Shown: piece by piece, positions 50,601 through 62,600 of the stretch
Position numbering within the stretch: the first letter of the stretch is position 1
How the letters are laid out: each line of letters begins with the position of its first letter
NCBI GenBank assembly: GCA_907165275.2
Contig: OU015649.1
Location: 12,306,001 to 12,370,000, forward strand
Length of the DNA: 64,000 bases
Direction: 5' to 3'
Source of the DNA: Zygaena filipendulae
Lineage: Eukaryota; Arthropoda; Insecta; Lepidoptera; Zygaenidae
Notes under the pieces: model-generated
What the model was told of the DNA's origin: nothing
What the model saw: only the letters and a program-made list of their open reading frames with translations
Database searches by the model: none
Position numbers and translations under genes: made by a program

Positions 50601-53600
50601 AAACACCGGTTAGATGGTTCAAATTGAAATGTATACGTACTTCATTGCCTCAAAAGAAACACAACGAAAAATTGAGTCACGACCCGTGGACTCACGAGCT
50701 GTAGCCACTGCGGACCAAAACCCATTAAGGAACAAACTAAGGAACTTATCGCCATGCCACGTGGTTACGAATGAACAAACATGAACGATTTTTCGCCACT
50801 ACGTGACATGACGATGAGTTCCTTAATTTTCTATAACAATTTTATAGATTGTCAACTTGGCTGGGGGCAAAGCGTAATATTGCTATACCTAACGTGATTT
50901 GAAAATGTACATTTCGATAGTCACAAGAAACCTAACAATTTATTTTTTGGAAACGCTATTAACTGTATGTACATTTATGGGTACTTTGTCCAATGATATT
51001 ATAATTTACAAGTAAAAGGAAGTATCATTGTACTTTGACCATAGAGTATATATAAGGTACAGTAAACCTTTACACCTCGTTATACCTATACGTATACGCC
51101 CAAGTGACTCACGTCGTCCGCCAAGTCCTCCCTGTAGAGCGGGGCGCACTTGATCTCCTCGAGGCGCGCGGCGGGGCGGCGCGCGGCGGGCGCGGCGGGC
51201 GCGGGCGCGAGCGTGGCGCGGTAGAGGCGCGCGGCGCGCGGCGCGGGCGCGGGCGGCGCGGCGGGGCGCACGGCGCGCGCGCGCAGCTCGAGCAGCGCGT
51301 CGAGCAGCGCGCGGTCCGCCGCCGGCAGCGTCTGCTCGTAGCCGTCGTGCGCGATCGCGATGCGGCGCATAGACGCGCCCTTGTCCGCGCCTCGCGACAT
51401 GCGGTACGCTATCTGGAGGACGTTTGTGCTATTTTTGAGCTTTTGCATTCCTTTAATTGTATCTTGTGAAAAAAGAGGCTGCAAAATACATTTATATTGT
51501 TACTATATTACGAATGTTGTTTCACACCTGTGCTATGTATGTATGTATGTTGTTTCATTAGCGAATAGGCTTGACTTTGTGTACTTATAGTAGGCAGACT
51601 ACGGTTTCGCCCGTGTTCATTGCGGAGTTCCCGCGGGTAAAGTTCTGTAAGATGCGTTTAAGGTTGCGTTCTGAAACTACACCCTCCGTGTGTTCTCGTG
51701 GTTTCGGTGAAAAAGAAGTGGGGCTGTCGTGTGCACTTCGGTGTGATATGTTTCCGAACGACATTTTTTAAACTTGGTGAGGCGCGTCATGTGACACTGG
51801 AGAGTTCACACCGAAATCCCGTACTATTTCACCGGGTGGTTTGGTGGCACACCAGAGTGCCTGCATGCATGCATGTTTACCAACGGCTCACGTGCTACGC
51901 CAGGCAGGCACGAGAATTTCGAAACGGCTTGTGTGAGTCTGTGAGTCCGTGGGCACACGAATGCAGCTGTTTCCGAACGCAGCCTAACAGTTGACAATGT
52001 TCTTAAATTGACCTTGGCGCCAAATATTTTCTCTACGAGGTTGGCGGCGCGGCCCAGCCACAGCACGAGCAGCGAGGGCGTGTCCAGCACGAACACGCCG
52101 TCGGCGGCGAGCTGCGCCCACGATACCGGCACCAGCTGCACCAGCACGGGCCGGCGCCCGCGGACCCGGTACAGCCTCGCCCCACTCGACGTGTTGCCCG
52201 AGTCGCTGCGTAGAATTCTGTGAAACATCTTCTGTTACCGCGAGAAATCATATTTATGTACACGTTCTATGTACATATATCATTACGTAACGTTTTATTT
52301 TTATTTAAAGTTTTCACTTCGTAAACCTATAGCGGCTAGCAACCCTTTACCTACCTAGTTACCTACGGAAGGTTTTCCATGGTTTCTTCCGCAGAAAATT
52401 AAGATTCTTCTTTTTGTACCCTTTTCATTTTCAAAATTTTAACCTACCCGGGTTGCTGTAGGTTCCTATAAGTATATGGTATGGTAGAGCTTATCTAAGC
52501 TAAAATGACGCGCCCCTCCATCGGGTATACGCACACGCACAACCGTTAAAATATCGATACAACACATATAAATCTGGTATATTCATCACAAGTGCGCAAT
52601 ACTGTCGCCGCACTCACACAATTAAAGATATATATATTATCAATACCTGATCTCGCTCATCAAACTTCTAATTAAGTAGTGGGGCGCGTCATTTTAGTTT
52701 ATACAAGCTATATCTATATTTTTGTCATATTCATAGGCTAGCATTTCCGTGGTGATTCTGGTGATATGTGTCAGCACGTTTCTCCACTAATCTCTTAACT
52801 TCTAACTTCCTAAGATGTTAATTTATACGTGGGTAGTTATACATATGAGTAACAAGTAATACGGTACCGGATGCCGTCCCGGAAATACGAGAGCAGGCGC
52901 GGCGTCTCGCCGGCGGCGGGCTCCCAGTGCAGCGTGGCGGGCGCGCGCAGGTGCGCCGCCAGCTGCGCTGCGCGCTGCGCCGCCAGCACGCCCGCCGCGC
53001 CGCCGCGCTCGCCGCCCCACGCGTGGATGTGACGCTCCGCGCAGTCGCCGTTGCCATTCTCTTTTATCTCTCGCCGCTTGAATCACGGAAAATAAGTAGC
53101 TAGGTAACAGGTGCTCACACTAATGAAGACATTAAAGTAACACTAACGGGCAATGGATAAGGCATCCACATCCACGGGAGATTCAGATGTTTTTATTTGG
53201 TCTTAGGAGGGAGAAAGCTCTCTGGCAACTTGAATTATGAAAAATATTGAAAGTGTTCACACTAATGAAGGGATTAAAGTTACTCTAACGGGCAATGGAC
53301 AAAGTATCTATATATAGGTACATATAGATGTCCACGGGATGCTCAGAACTTTATATTTGGTCTTAAGCAGGAGAATGATCTAAGTAGGTGATCAGAATAA
53401 CCCAAACAGCAATGGAGAATGCATTCACATCCACGGGGGACTCTTATACTTTTTATTTGGTCTTAGATGGGGGAGAGCAATGCTCGATGTTGCCTTGCAA
53501 GATCAAATAAGAAACGAGATCCGCAGGAGGAGTTACGAGTACGAGTTAAGATACGTTTTTGAAACAATACCAAAGTAACTGCGTGTTTTTTACCAAGCTA

Positions 53601-56600
53601 GGATACGTGCTTGCGCTTTAGCCATCCTTTAGCGAATCCTGTGATTTTACCCTGGTCAGTTGACCCTGTTAGAGATACCTATAATAAAAGCGAGGGCACT
53701 AACGATGACGTCGGGTCCGGCCGGCTGGCCGGGCAGGGACGCTGAGTAGATCAGGTACGCCTCACCGTCGTAGAAGGTCCCGTAGTGGTGGCGAGGCAGC
53801 AGCTCAACGCCTGAATCCTGTAACGAACACTTCGTTATTCACTTAACCTCCTATGACCCAGATTTTTAAGATCAATATATTAATTTAATTCCAACGTTCA
53901 ATTTTTTACACAGAATAAATATTTGCTGTGGGGTCCGAAGATATCGTTGGCACCCGTGGCAATTTCGGAAAACCCGCAAGAATTCTAGGGTAAAAGTACC
54001 CTATGTCCTTCTCTGTACCCTTGACAACGTGCATACAAAATTTCATGATGATCGGTTGAGCCGTTAAGGCGTGAAAGCGTAACAAATAAACAAACAAACT
54101 CACTTTCGCATTTACAATATTAGTAAGGATTTTGAAAATTAGTAGGTATAAATTTTGATTGAGGAATATTTTAACGTTCACCGTCATTATAATAAAGTCA
54201 TGATTCGATCGAAACAGACAGACGCCTCCGGGTTTAAAACATTAAATAACGAGAAATTTACTGTAAAATGAAATTGACTCGGTAGAATAATAAAGTATTT
54301 GAGTGGCTCGATTGAAACGTTTGCGTATGTTTGATTATAAAACAATTAAAAAATAACTATGTCGAAACACATTTAGCTTAGCTCGACAACCAGAACGAGT
54401 TGATGAGGCTTTCAAGTTTGTAGTTTAGCTTGGCTGATTAGCGATCCATATTGAACACTTCACAGGCGCCTTTGTTCATCATAATAATTTTATTTATTTC
54501 ATGGTATCTTTGTCAAGGTACTTGTTGAATATACAGTTTAAAAAAGTTTTGGTAGTACTTTTAGGTAAAACTAGACCTACCTACCTACCGATAAGGACCT
54601 ACATTATTTTCACCGGCCGCCTTTTTTGGTCCTTTATAGTATAGTAGGCCTACTAAACGTACCGGAACAGTTCCGTCTTCAACCTTAGGTGTACGTAGTG
54701 CCTGATATTCCCAAACCATGTATTTTGTCCTATTCACCTTTCTTCAGTCTTCAGTCAGCCTATTGCAGTCCACTGCTGGACGTAGGCCTCCCCAAGGGCA
54801 CGCCACAGTACACGATCTCCCGCTTTCCTCATCCAGCCACTACCAGCGACCTTCTTCAGGTCATCGGTCCATCTGGCAGGGGGGCGTCCAACACTACGCT
54901 TACTGAGACGTGGTCTCCATTCCAGAACCCGAGAAATCACAAGAAGGATGCAGCTGGGCTGGGCAGCATTTGGGAAGCTACGTCATATCTTCTCATCGCC
55001 ACTACCGCAGTGTCTGAAGAGTAGGGTGTACAATCAGTGCGTCCTACCCGTCATGACATATGGAGCCGAGACGTGGAACATAACGGTCAGGCTGGCCCAC
55101 CGACTGCACGTCGCTCAGCGAGCTATGGAAAGATCTATGCTCGGTATTTCGCTACGGGATAGAATCCGTAACGAAATCATCCGGCAGAGGACCAAAGTTA
55201 TAGACATCATCGAGAAGTGTAGCAAGCTGAAGTGGCAGTGGGCTGGTCACATCTGTCGCAAAACTGATGAGCGTTGGACTATTCACCTTTATTTTGTCTT
55301 ATTACTAGCAATAATTAAATTAAAAATAATTAAGTATACACTTCTTCTCAACTTTTCAAAAAGGACCCACAAACTGCCAGCTAACTAAGGATGGTCATAC
55401 ATATAACTAGTAGGCACTCGTAGTACGACGGCACATCTGATTTAATGAGTAGGTACGTATATTATAGGTATTTAGGTACCTAACGGAATTTGTTGGAATT
55501 TGTTTCTCATCGGGAGGAAGTGCATAATATGATGAAGTTCTTATATTTTTTAGTTATCTTCAGTGCGCTAACAGACAGGGATTGTTAGAAATTTGTTTTG
55601 TGTGAAACGTGATAATAAAACGTATTAGAAACCATGCGGCCGACTACTTCCTTGCTGGCGGCCATTAATCTCAATAGGAAGCAAAGCATTACGCGTCTAC
55701 CGTTACCTAACGATCGTGGGTGCCCACCTGCGGAATAGACACGAGAAAAGCTGTTCGGATTAATTAATTGTTACAAAAATTTGAATTATTTTTTCCATTA
55801 TTATCTAATAAACACAGCGAGTTCGTTTTGTTTTGAAATATGACTTGGGTGTTTATGTCAACAATACTGCAAGTAGCTATAATATACTGTGAAACTGTGT
55901 TAACGTGGTGTTATTGGTTAAGTTAGGATTAGTTAACGAATCCCTGACATTATTAAAATAAAAACATCTCATGACCTAGTGATGGGATGCAACTTTTCCT
56001 ATCAATCGGGACTTTATTGTAAAATAGCTGTTCCCCGCGGTTACCCGTGCCTACATGTTACCTACTCAGGGATAAGTAATGTAGAATTCTAATGGTGAAA
56101 TAATTTTTGAAATCAGCCAATAGTTTTTGTATTAGTTTTATTGGTCCATGATTAAGACTTTAATTTTGACTGAGGATTTAATTTTTTGTTTGTAGGTTAC
56201 GACCATGGACCAATAAAACTAGATAGATAATAGAACTAGATCGATAGTATGGCAATTGACAGTCCTTCTTGTTTAATTGGTCCATGGACGTAACCTACAA
56301 ACAAAAAATTAAATCCTTCCCCTTTATAATAATTATTAGTTTAGATAGCTAAGTAGGTATATTTTGTTTTGATACCAATATATTCCGTTCCCTATGTACC
56401 TACCTAAGGCTAACTATCATTACATATACTGTAATCTAGAAACCTTGAATAAATATGTATCTACGTGTTGTTGTTAGTTGTTGTAAATAAACGAAAATAA
56501 AATAAAAATAAATAAAATAAAATATTGCCGGGTATTTATCGAGACAATATAACCTAATATAGTTCTAAAAATAAAGTAGCCTTTTAGTGCTCGAAGGCTC

Positions 56601-59600
56601 TGATTGAAAATTTGCAGTTATGGCTCGATACTATATCCTAGTTTCTATTTGTATCGAACTGACTGTTTCCCCAGGCACTCACGTGAATTTCGGGAATTAA
56701 CACTGTGCTTTTCATTACGAATGCAAGGAAAGTCAAAATAAAAATAGGAATTATCTAAAGAAAAATGAGTGAATTTTATTTTAATTAATACCTACTTAAA
56801 CTTTACGTTATTTCAATTTTACGTCGCGCTGGCTGTATAGAAAGTTGGAACATGGTTCAATAGAAATGTGAAGATAGACCTAGTTTTTTTTTTTAATAAT
56901 TTGACAGTTGTCAGTTGAAAGCGATTCTCCCTAGGGCTAAAAAGAGTTACTTTCAACCCGCTTCTCAGGCAACTTCAGACCTACTTTCCGAGTATGAGTA
57001 ATGAAAATAGTATATTTCATTACAAGTGCGGAAAGCCTGTCATTGCAAAGAGTTCCGATATATTTGACAGTCGGAACTCTTTGCAATGACGGTTCCGCAC
57101 GTGTACTGAACAACTATTTTTAATACAGTTGCGAAAAAATTAAGCAATTTAATAAAATATCAAAAACACAATAAACTCAACTAAGTTCCAACTGTGATCA
57201 AGAGATGGCGCTAGTCGTATTAGTAATGCGAAACCTACGTTTCGCAATGCAAAAAGTGTGTCAAAGTCGTGTCGCCATTTTTGAAAGTTGGCAAAGAGAA
57301 CGCACGAGTTCGGGAAAGGTAAACAAAAAGCTCGAGTTGTAATAGCCCACATCTCGAACGCTAAACGTCCCTGCAATATGCCACTTTTTGAGCAACTGTA
57401 TTAAAATAGTATATTTCATTATAAGTGCGGAAAGCCTGTCATTGCAAAGAGTTCCGACAAATGTCTACCCGAGCCGAGGCGCAGCCGAAGGTGAGGGTTG
57501 ACAGTCGGAACTAGTTGCAATGACGGTTCCGCACGTGTACTGAACAACTATTTTTAATACAGTTACGAAAAATTAAGCAATTTAATAAAATATCAAAAAC
57601 ACAACAAACTCAACTAAGTTCCAACTGTGATCAAGAGATGGCGCTAGTCGTATTAGTAATGCGAAACCTACGTTTCGCTATGCAAAAAGTGTGTCAAAGT
57701 CGTGTCGCCATTTTTGACAGTTGGCAAAGAGAACGCACGAGTTCGGGAAAGGTAAACAAAAAGCTCGAGTATGTAATAGCCCACATCCCGAACGCTAAAC
57801 GTCCCTGCAATACGCCACTTTTTGAGCAACTGTATTAAAAATACATTTTCACCTTCGGGCGATAAGTTGCTGCGATATGTGTTGAGGAAAAGTGCATTCG
57901 TGCATAACATAGCAACAATTAGGTTCGGTAAAGACACGCAATTCAATGATTCTACTCGTAAATACTCAATAGATAGATATTATAGTAACGGCGGCACGAG
58001 ATCTCTAAGTGACATAATGGTTTTTGAAGTGAAACTTCTTTGGGCGCGTTGAGAGTAAAATTGCAAGGTCGAATTGGAGTGTAACGTAAATTTTGTAATG
58101 AAACGATTCCGACGGACGCAAAGTGATATAATATCTTAGCTAACTTGTTGGAAGCGCTCATTTTGTACCTAAGTTGGAAACAACTATTTTCTTAACTTTC
58201 ACAAACGTCATTTAAAATGTTTACTTCAATATTTATCTGTCGAATATCTACTTACAATAGAAAAGTGGTCATCGACTGAAGTGTGTTATAAAAACGAAAG
58301 TGGTGTAAGCATTTCATATCAGACTTTAAAATCAGTAGATTCTATCAAACCAAGATAAAATATTAGTGAGGCAAACTCAGACGAAATAGACTTTTTATTT
58401 CGTCTGAGGAGGCAAATGGTACCTACTTAATTGTATTACACTTTTTAACAACATATTATGTATCTACATAGCTAAGTATACAGTTGTAACTGGTAATGAA
58501 AAGTTATCTCATACCTACGCATAACGGTGATTGTGTATTTTCACTGGACCACAGCGAGGTTGGACGGGTGCTTTGTTTCGGTGCAAACCTACCTACAAAT
58601 TAAATAGGTACGTAATCAAACGATTTTATTGTTTACTGTGGTGAAACAAACAGTATGAATGGTTTTTTTTAATTTTTCAGACATCTAGACTAGACTTCTA
58701 TATTTTATTACTATTATTTGAAGTACAAGTAGGTAATAGTGCCTAGTAGCTAGGCTTATCTTAGTTCTTTAAGTAAAGTACCTACCTATTACCTAGTAGT
58801 ACCTAGTAGTTCATTGTAGCTTTTCGTATCATTTAGTTGTTGACTGTATTAAATTATACCTTACAGGTTACATGGTAAAGATTCCCGAATCTCGAATCAG
58901 AGTTAGTTGAATACTACTTAGTATTGTTTCATTTTTATTGTAAATACTAACTGTTCCTCGCGGTTTCACCTGCGGTTATTTCGGAGTACCTACCTACCTG
59001 TGGGAACTTCGGGATGAAAAGTACCTACCCTGTATCCTTTTCTGTAGGTACCTGTGGCGAAGGTACCATATAAGCCGATTCCCACCGGCTTCCCTTCAAA
59101 AGTTTGGAACACAACCACTCGAGAGAGTGGTAATTGAGAAACCGTAATTGAGAAATGTCAAAATCAGTAATTTTAAAAGTATAAAGCAGTTACATCGACG
59201 TACGTATTTAGGTATTTGCGACAAGTAGATAGTTTCATAAGTTGAAATTAAGTATTTAGAGTAAGTAGATTTCCGGGTTACCTTTCTCAATATTTCACCC
59301 TTCGCCACTGGTAGGTACCCCAGTAAACGTGTAGTGTATGCAAAATTTCATGATGATGTGATGAGTAATAATCAAGACTTGAAAGCGTAACCAACAAACA
59401 AATAAAAAAACTAACATTCGCATTTAAATTAGGAAAGATTATGTCATTAGAAAACATCTATACGTCAAAAAAATAATGCTAATGACTGATGCGACTGATG
59501 GATCAAGTCAACGCACAGCCTAAACCGCTGATCGTAGAGACCTGGAACTTGGAGGGTGTGTTCTTTGTATGACGTAGGCATCCGAAAAGAAAGGATTTTT

Positions 59601-62600
59601 GAAAATCCAAACCCTAAAGGGATGAAAAGGAGTTGCAAAGTTTGTATAAAACAATTCTGCGGGAACTTCGAAATTATCGCAAGTGAAAACGCGCGGTAAA
59701 GCTATAGTAAGTTAGAATATTGTCTCATCATTGCTATTGAGCTCGTGTAGAAAATCTTCAGTGCGTTTCAAATCATATACTCGGCTCAATTAGTTGAACA
59801 TTAATCTCATCTCATGACTGTAAAGTGCTTTTCATGGCAGCGCTGTGTGCTACCTGAAATTACCTACACACTTTCTGTCTAACACACAGAAGTGTACGGA
59901 CAAAAATGTGTAGGTAACTATCATTAGTAGGTATGCATACATATTATTCGCATTGCATATGGTAAATGTGTTGTTAAAAAAAGAAACGTGTTAAGTATTT
60001 TAAAAACCGGCAAAGTGCGAGTCGGACTCGCGCACGAAGGGTTCCGTACATACGACAATAAATGAAAACAACGGTGGTACTAATATAATAAGAGTCTAAT
60101 AAAACTACCAAATAAACCCTAATATCGAAATCCCACGCGAAATCGAAATTTCTCGTTTATAAAACTTTTTCTCACCTGTATTTTTTCCTAGGTAACTACG
60201 TTATCGTGGGTAGGTATTTAGTTAAACAACCTCATTATTGTAAAAATACGCCACGTTGCCAACTCGCAGCGAAAGAAAAGCTTGTAAGAAATAAATAGTA
60301 CACGATCTGTGAAAATTTCAACTGTCTAATGGTTCATAAGATACATTCTGGTGACAGACGTACAAACGGACGGACAGATCCGTTTTACCCTTTGGGCACG
60401 GAATCCTAAAAAAACATTTATATAATGCTGCTGAAATATAAATTAAGGCAAAGTGACCTATATAATTCTAACTTATAAATAAAGTAACTTAATTTTTCGT
60501 TTTAATGTCTTTTAATATATTTTATAAAAAGTTATGTGGATATTAAAAATCAAAATATTTTTATGCTGACAGTAAAACGAATTTGATTATTAACTGCTCT
60601 CTTAATGTCGAGATCAAGATTGGAAAGGTGCAGAGTGAGTATTAAACTGTTATGGGGTCAACGGCAATTTTAAATAACAATTGTTTTTTATACAATCTTT
60701 CACACAACCACAATGAATAATATTACAATGCAAAATGGTAGCACGTCTGGCTACATAAGAAATGTCTTTCCTTGCTCAGCCGCAATTCTCACCTAGATTT
60801 TTTAAGGGGCAGACAACAAATTGTATATTCTATGTAATAAACCGTTACAAAAACACCTCTTGTAGTAATTAATATCGCTGACACTAAACAAAAGACGATC
60901 CCGCCATATTATGAATGGTTGCTATAATACAACTGAGAATAAGACAAATTGATGATTTTACTCGCATTAGATATAGGTATATACTAATAGGTACACTGGT
61001 ACATATTAATATACAACGTGTTATTGAATTGACTGAAAACTAGAAAGTTATAGTTTGTTCAGAATCGACTTCCGAATCGATCTTACCATGTTTTAATATA
61101 GGTTATATTTTTCATTTTTACTAGCCTATGTCTAAGCAATAGTGTGTTAACCCACACTGGAGAAATTTTGAGTAAATTAAAGTTTTAAAATTATATCGCC
61201 ATTTTGTTCCAACATTTTTATGTTCAATATTTAGTTACATATTTATATAATGTAATAAAGTAAACACACAATTAAAAACGTACCCTAACTCTCAATAAAT
61301 CGTTCTGAATCACTAACTTTGTTTTGTGGGTTAACATGTTATTGCTTATCTGCGTCCAACTAATGTTGAATAACTTTTAGACTATTAATTTTTTCGACAT
61401 AATTTATATTTTAATCATAAATATTATTGTTTATTTTTTTAAGTGGGGTGTCAATTCATTAACACATTAAAAGATTTGAATTTTTATTTTGTTTTAAAGG
61501 ATAAATCTTTCTCTTCAACAGTGTTCCTGAGTAGGTAACATAGGGTAGGTACTTTTTATCCTGAAATTCCCAAGGGAACTTCGAAATTACTGCGAGTGAC
61601 ACTGTCGGGACAGGGGATCGACTAGTAGCTAATTAAGAAAAAGAACATACATATTATATAGATATCATGAATGAATCATAACTTATGTAATTTTTTTTGT
61701 CATAAATAAATAGCAGTTACCGTGGTTTTGCCGTGTAAATTTTGGGATCCCCTCGTCCCTTCTTGTCTTGATCTCTATATGACCAAAATTTAATGAAATT
61801 ATTTAGCCCACGCTTATAAAAGGTGAAGCTTTTGTTCAACACTGGACGTGTGTCGGCTTATCTGATGACGATGTATGGACAACATAGACATCCTGTCTAT
61901 CTATCTATGAAGAAAAGCAGATAGGTAGGTACGCTTATTTAAGTCCTATGGTCCAAAGGTATGTTTTTTGCAAAGATATAAAAAAATCACGGCTCTCAAT
62001 AAGAAGTTCAAAGAAGTTCGAGGTCAATAGACAACAACTCTTTGTAGCCCATTCAATTGTGTCCGAATTTTAACAAAACTAGTCACGCTGTCTGGGTGGC
62101 CATTGGGGCGAAACATCTAGCACTCAAACACTTATTTTATTTACCTACCATTTAATAAATTATAAATTATCTAGTTTATTGAAGTGTAAAAAATACATTA
62201 TCGAGGTGATAACAAAAAAAAAATATTAAGTATATTTTTTTTTTGTTATCACCTCGATAATGTTTAAAAAAAACTAAAAAACACGCTTTTTGTTTACAAA
62301 CAGCAATGAAGAATTCCACTACCAACTTCCTGGTTGCATCACCAGGTCCTCGCTACCAAGCCCAATCTATTGGACTCGTCATAACAAATCATATGAGCTC
62401 AAACTCGAGCTGTTTACTATTAGCCACTGTAGAGTTTCACTATCCACCTTCTGGCTCCATCACTAGATCAGTTCCAAGATATCTACCAAATTATAATTAT
62501 GTCATCTGAACTACATATCTTTACATACAAAGATTTATTTCTGATGAATTTTGTTTGTTAGTCACGTGTGCAGCTATAATAAAGCGTATCAATGAAGATA

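Noticed and set aside
62306..62509. 67-codon open frame
   Set aside because: It spans a two-unit tandem repeat; no motif.
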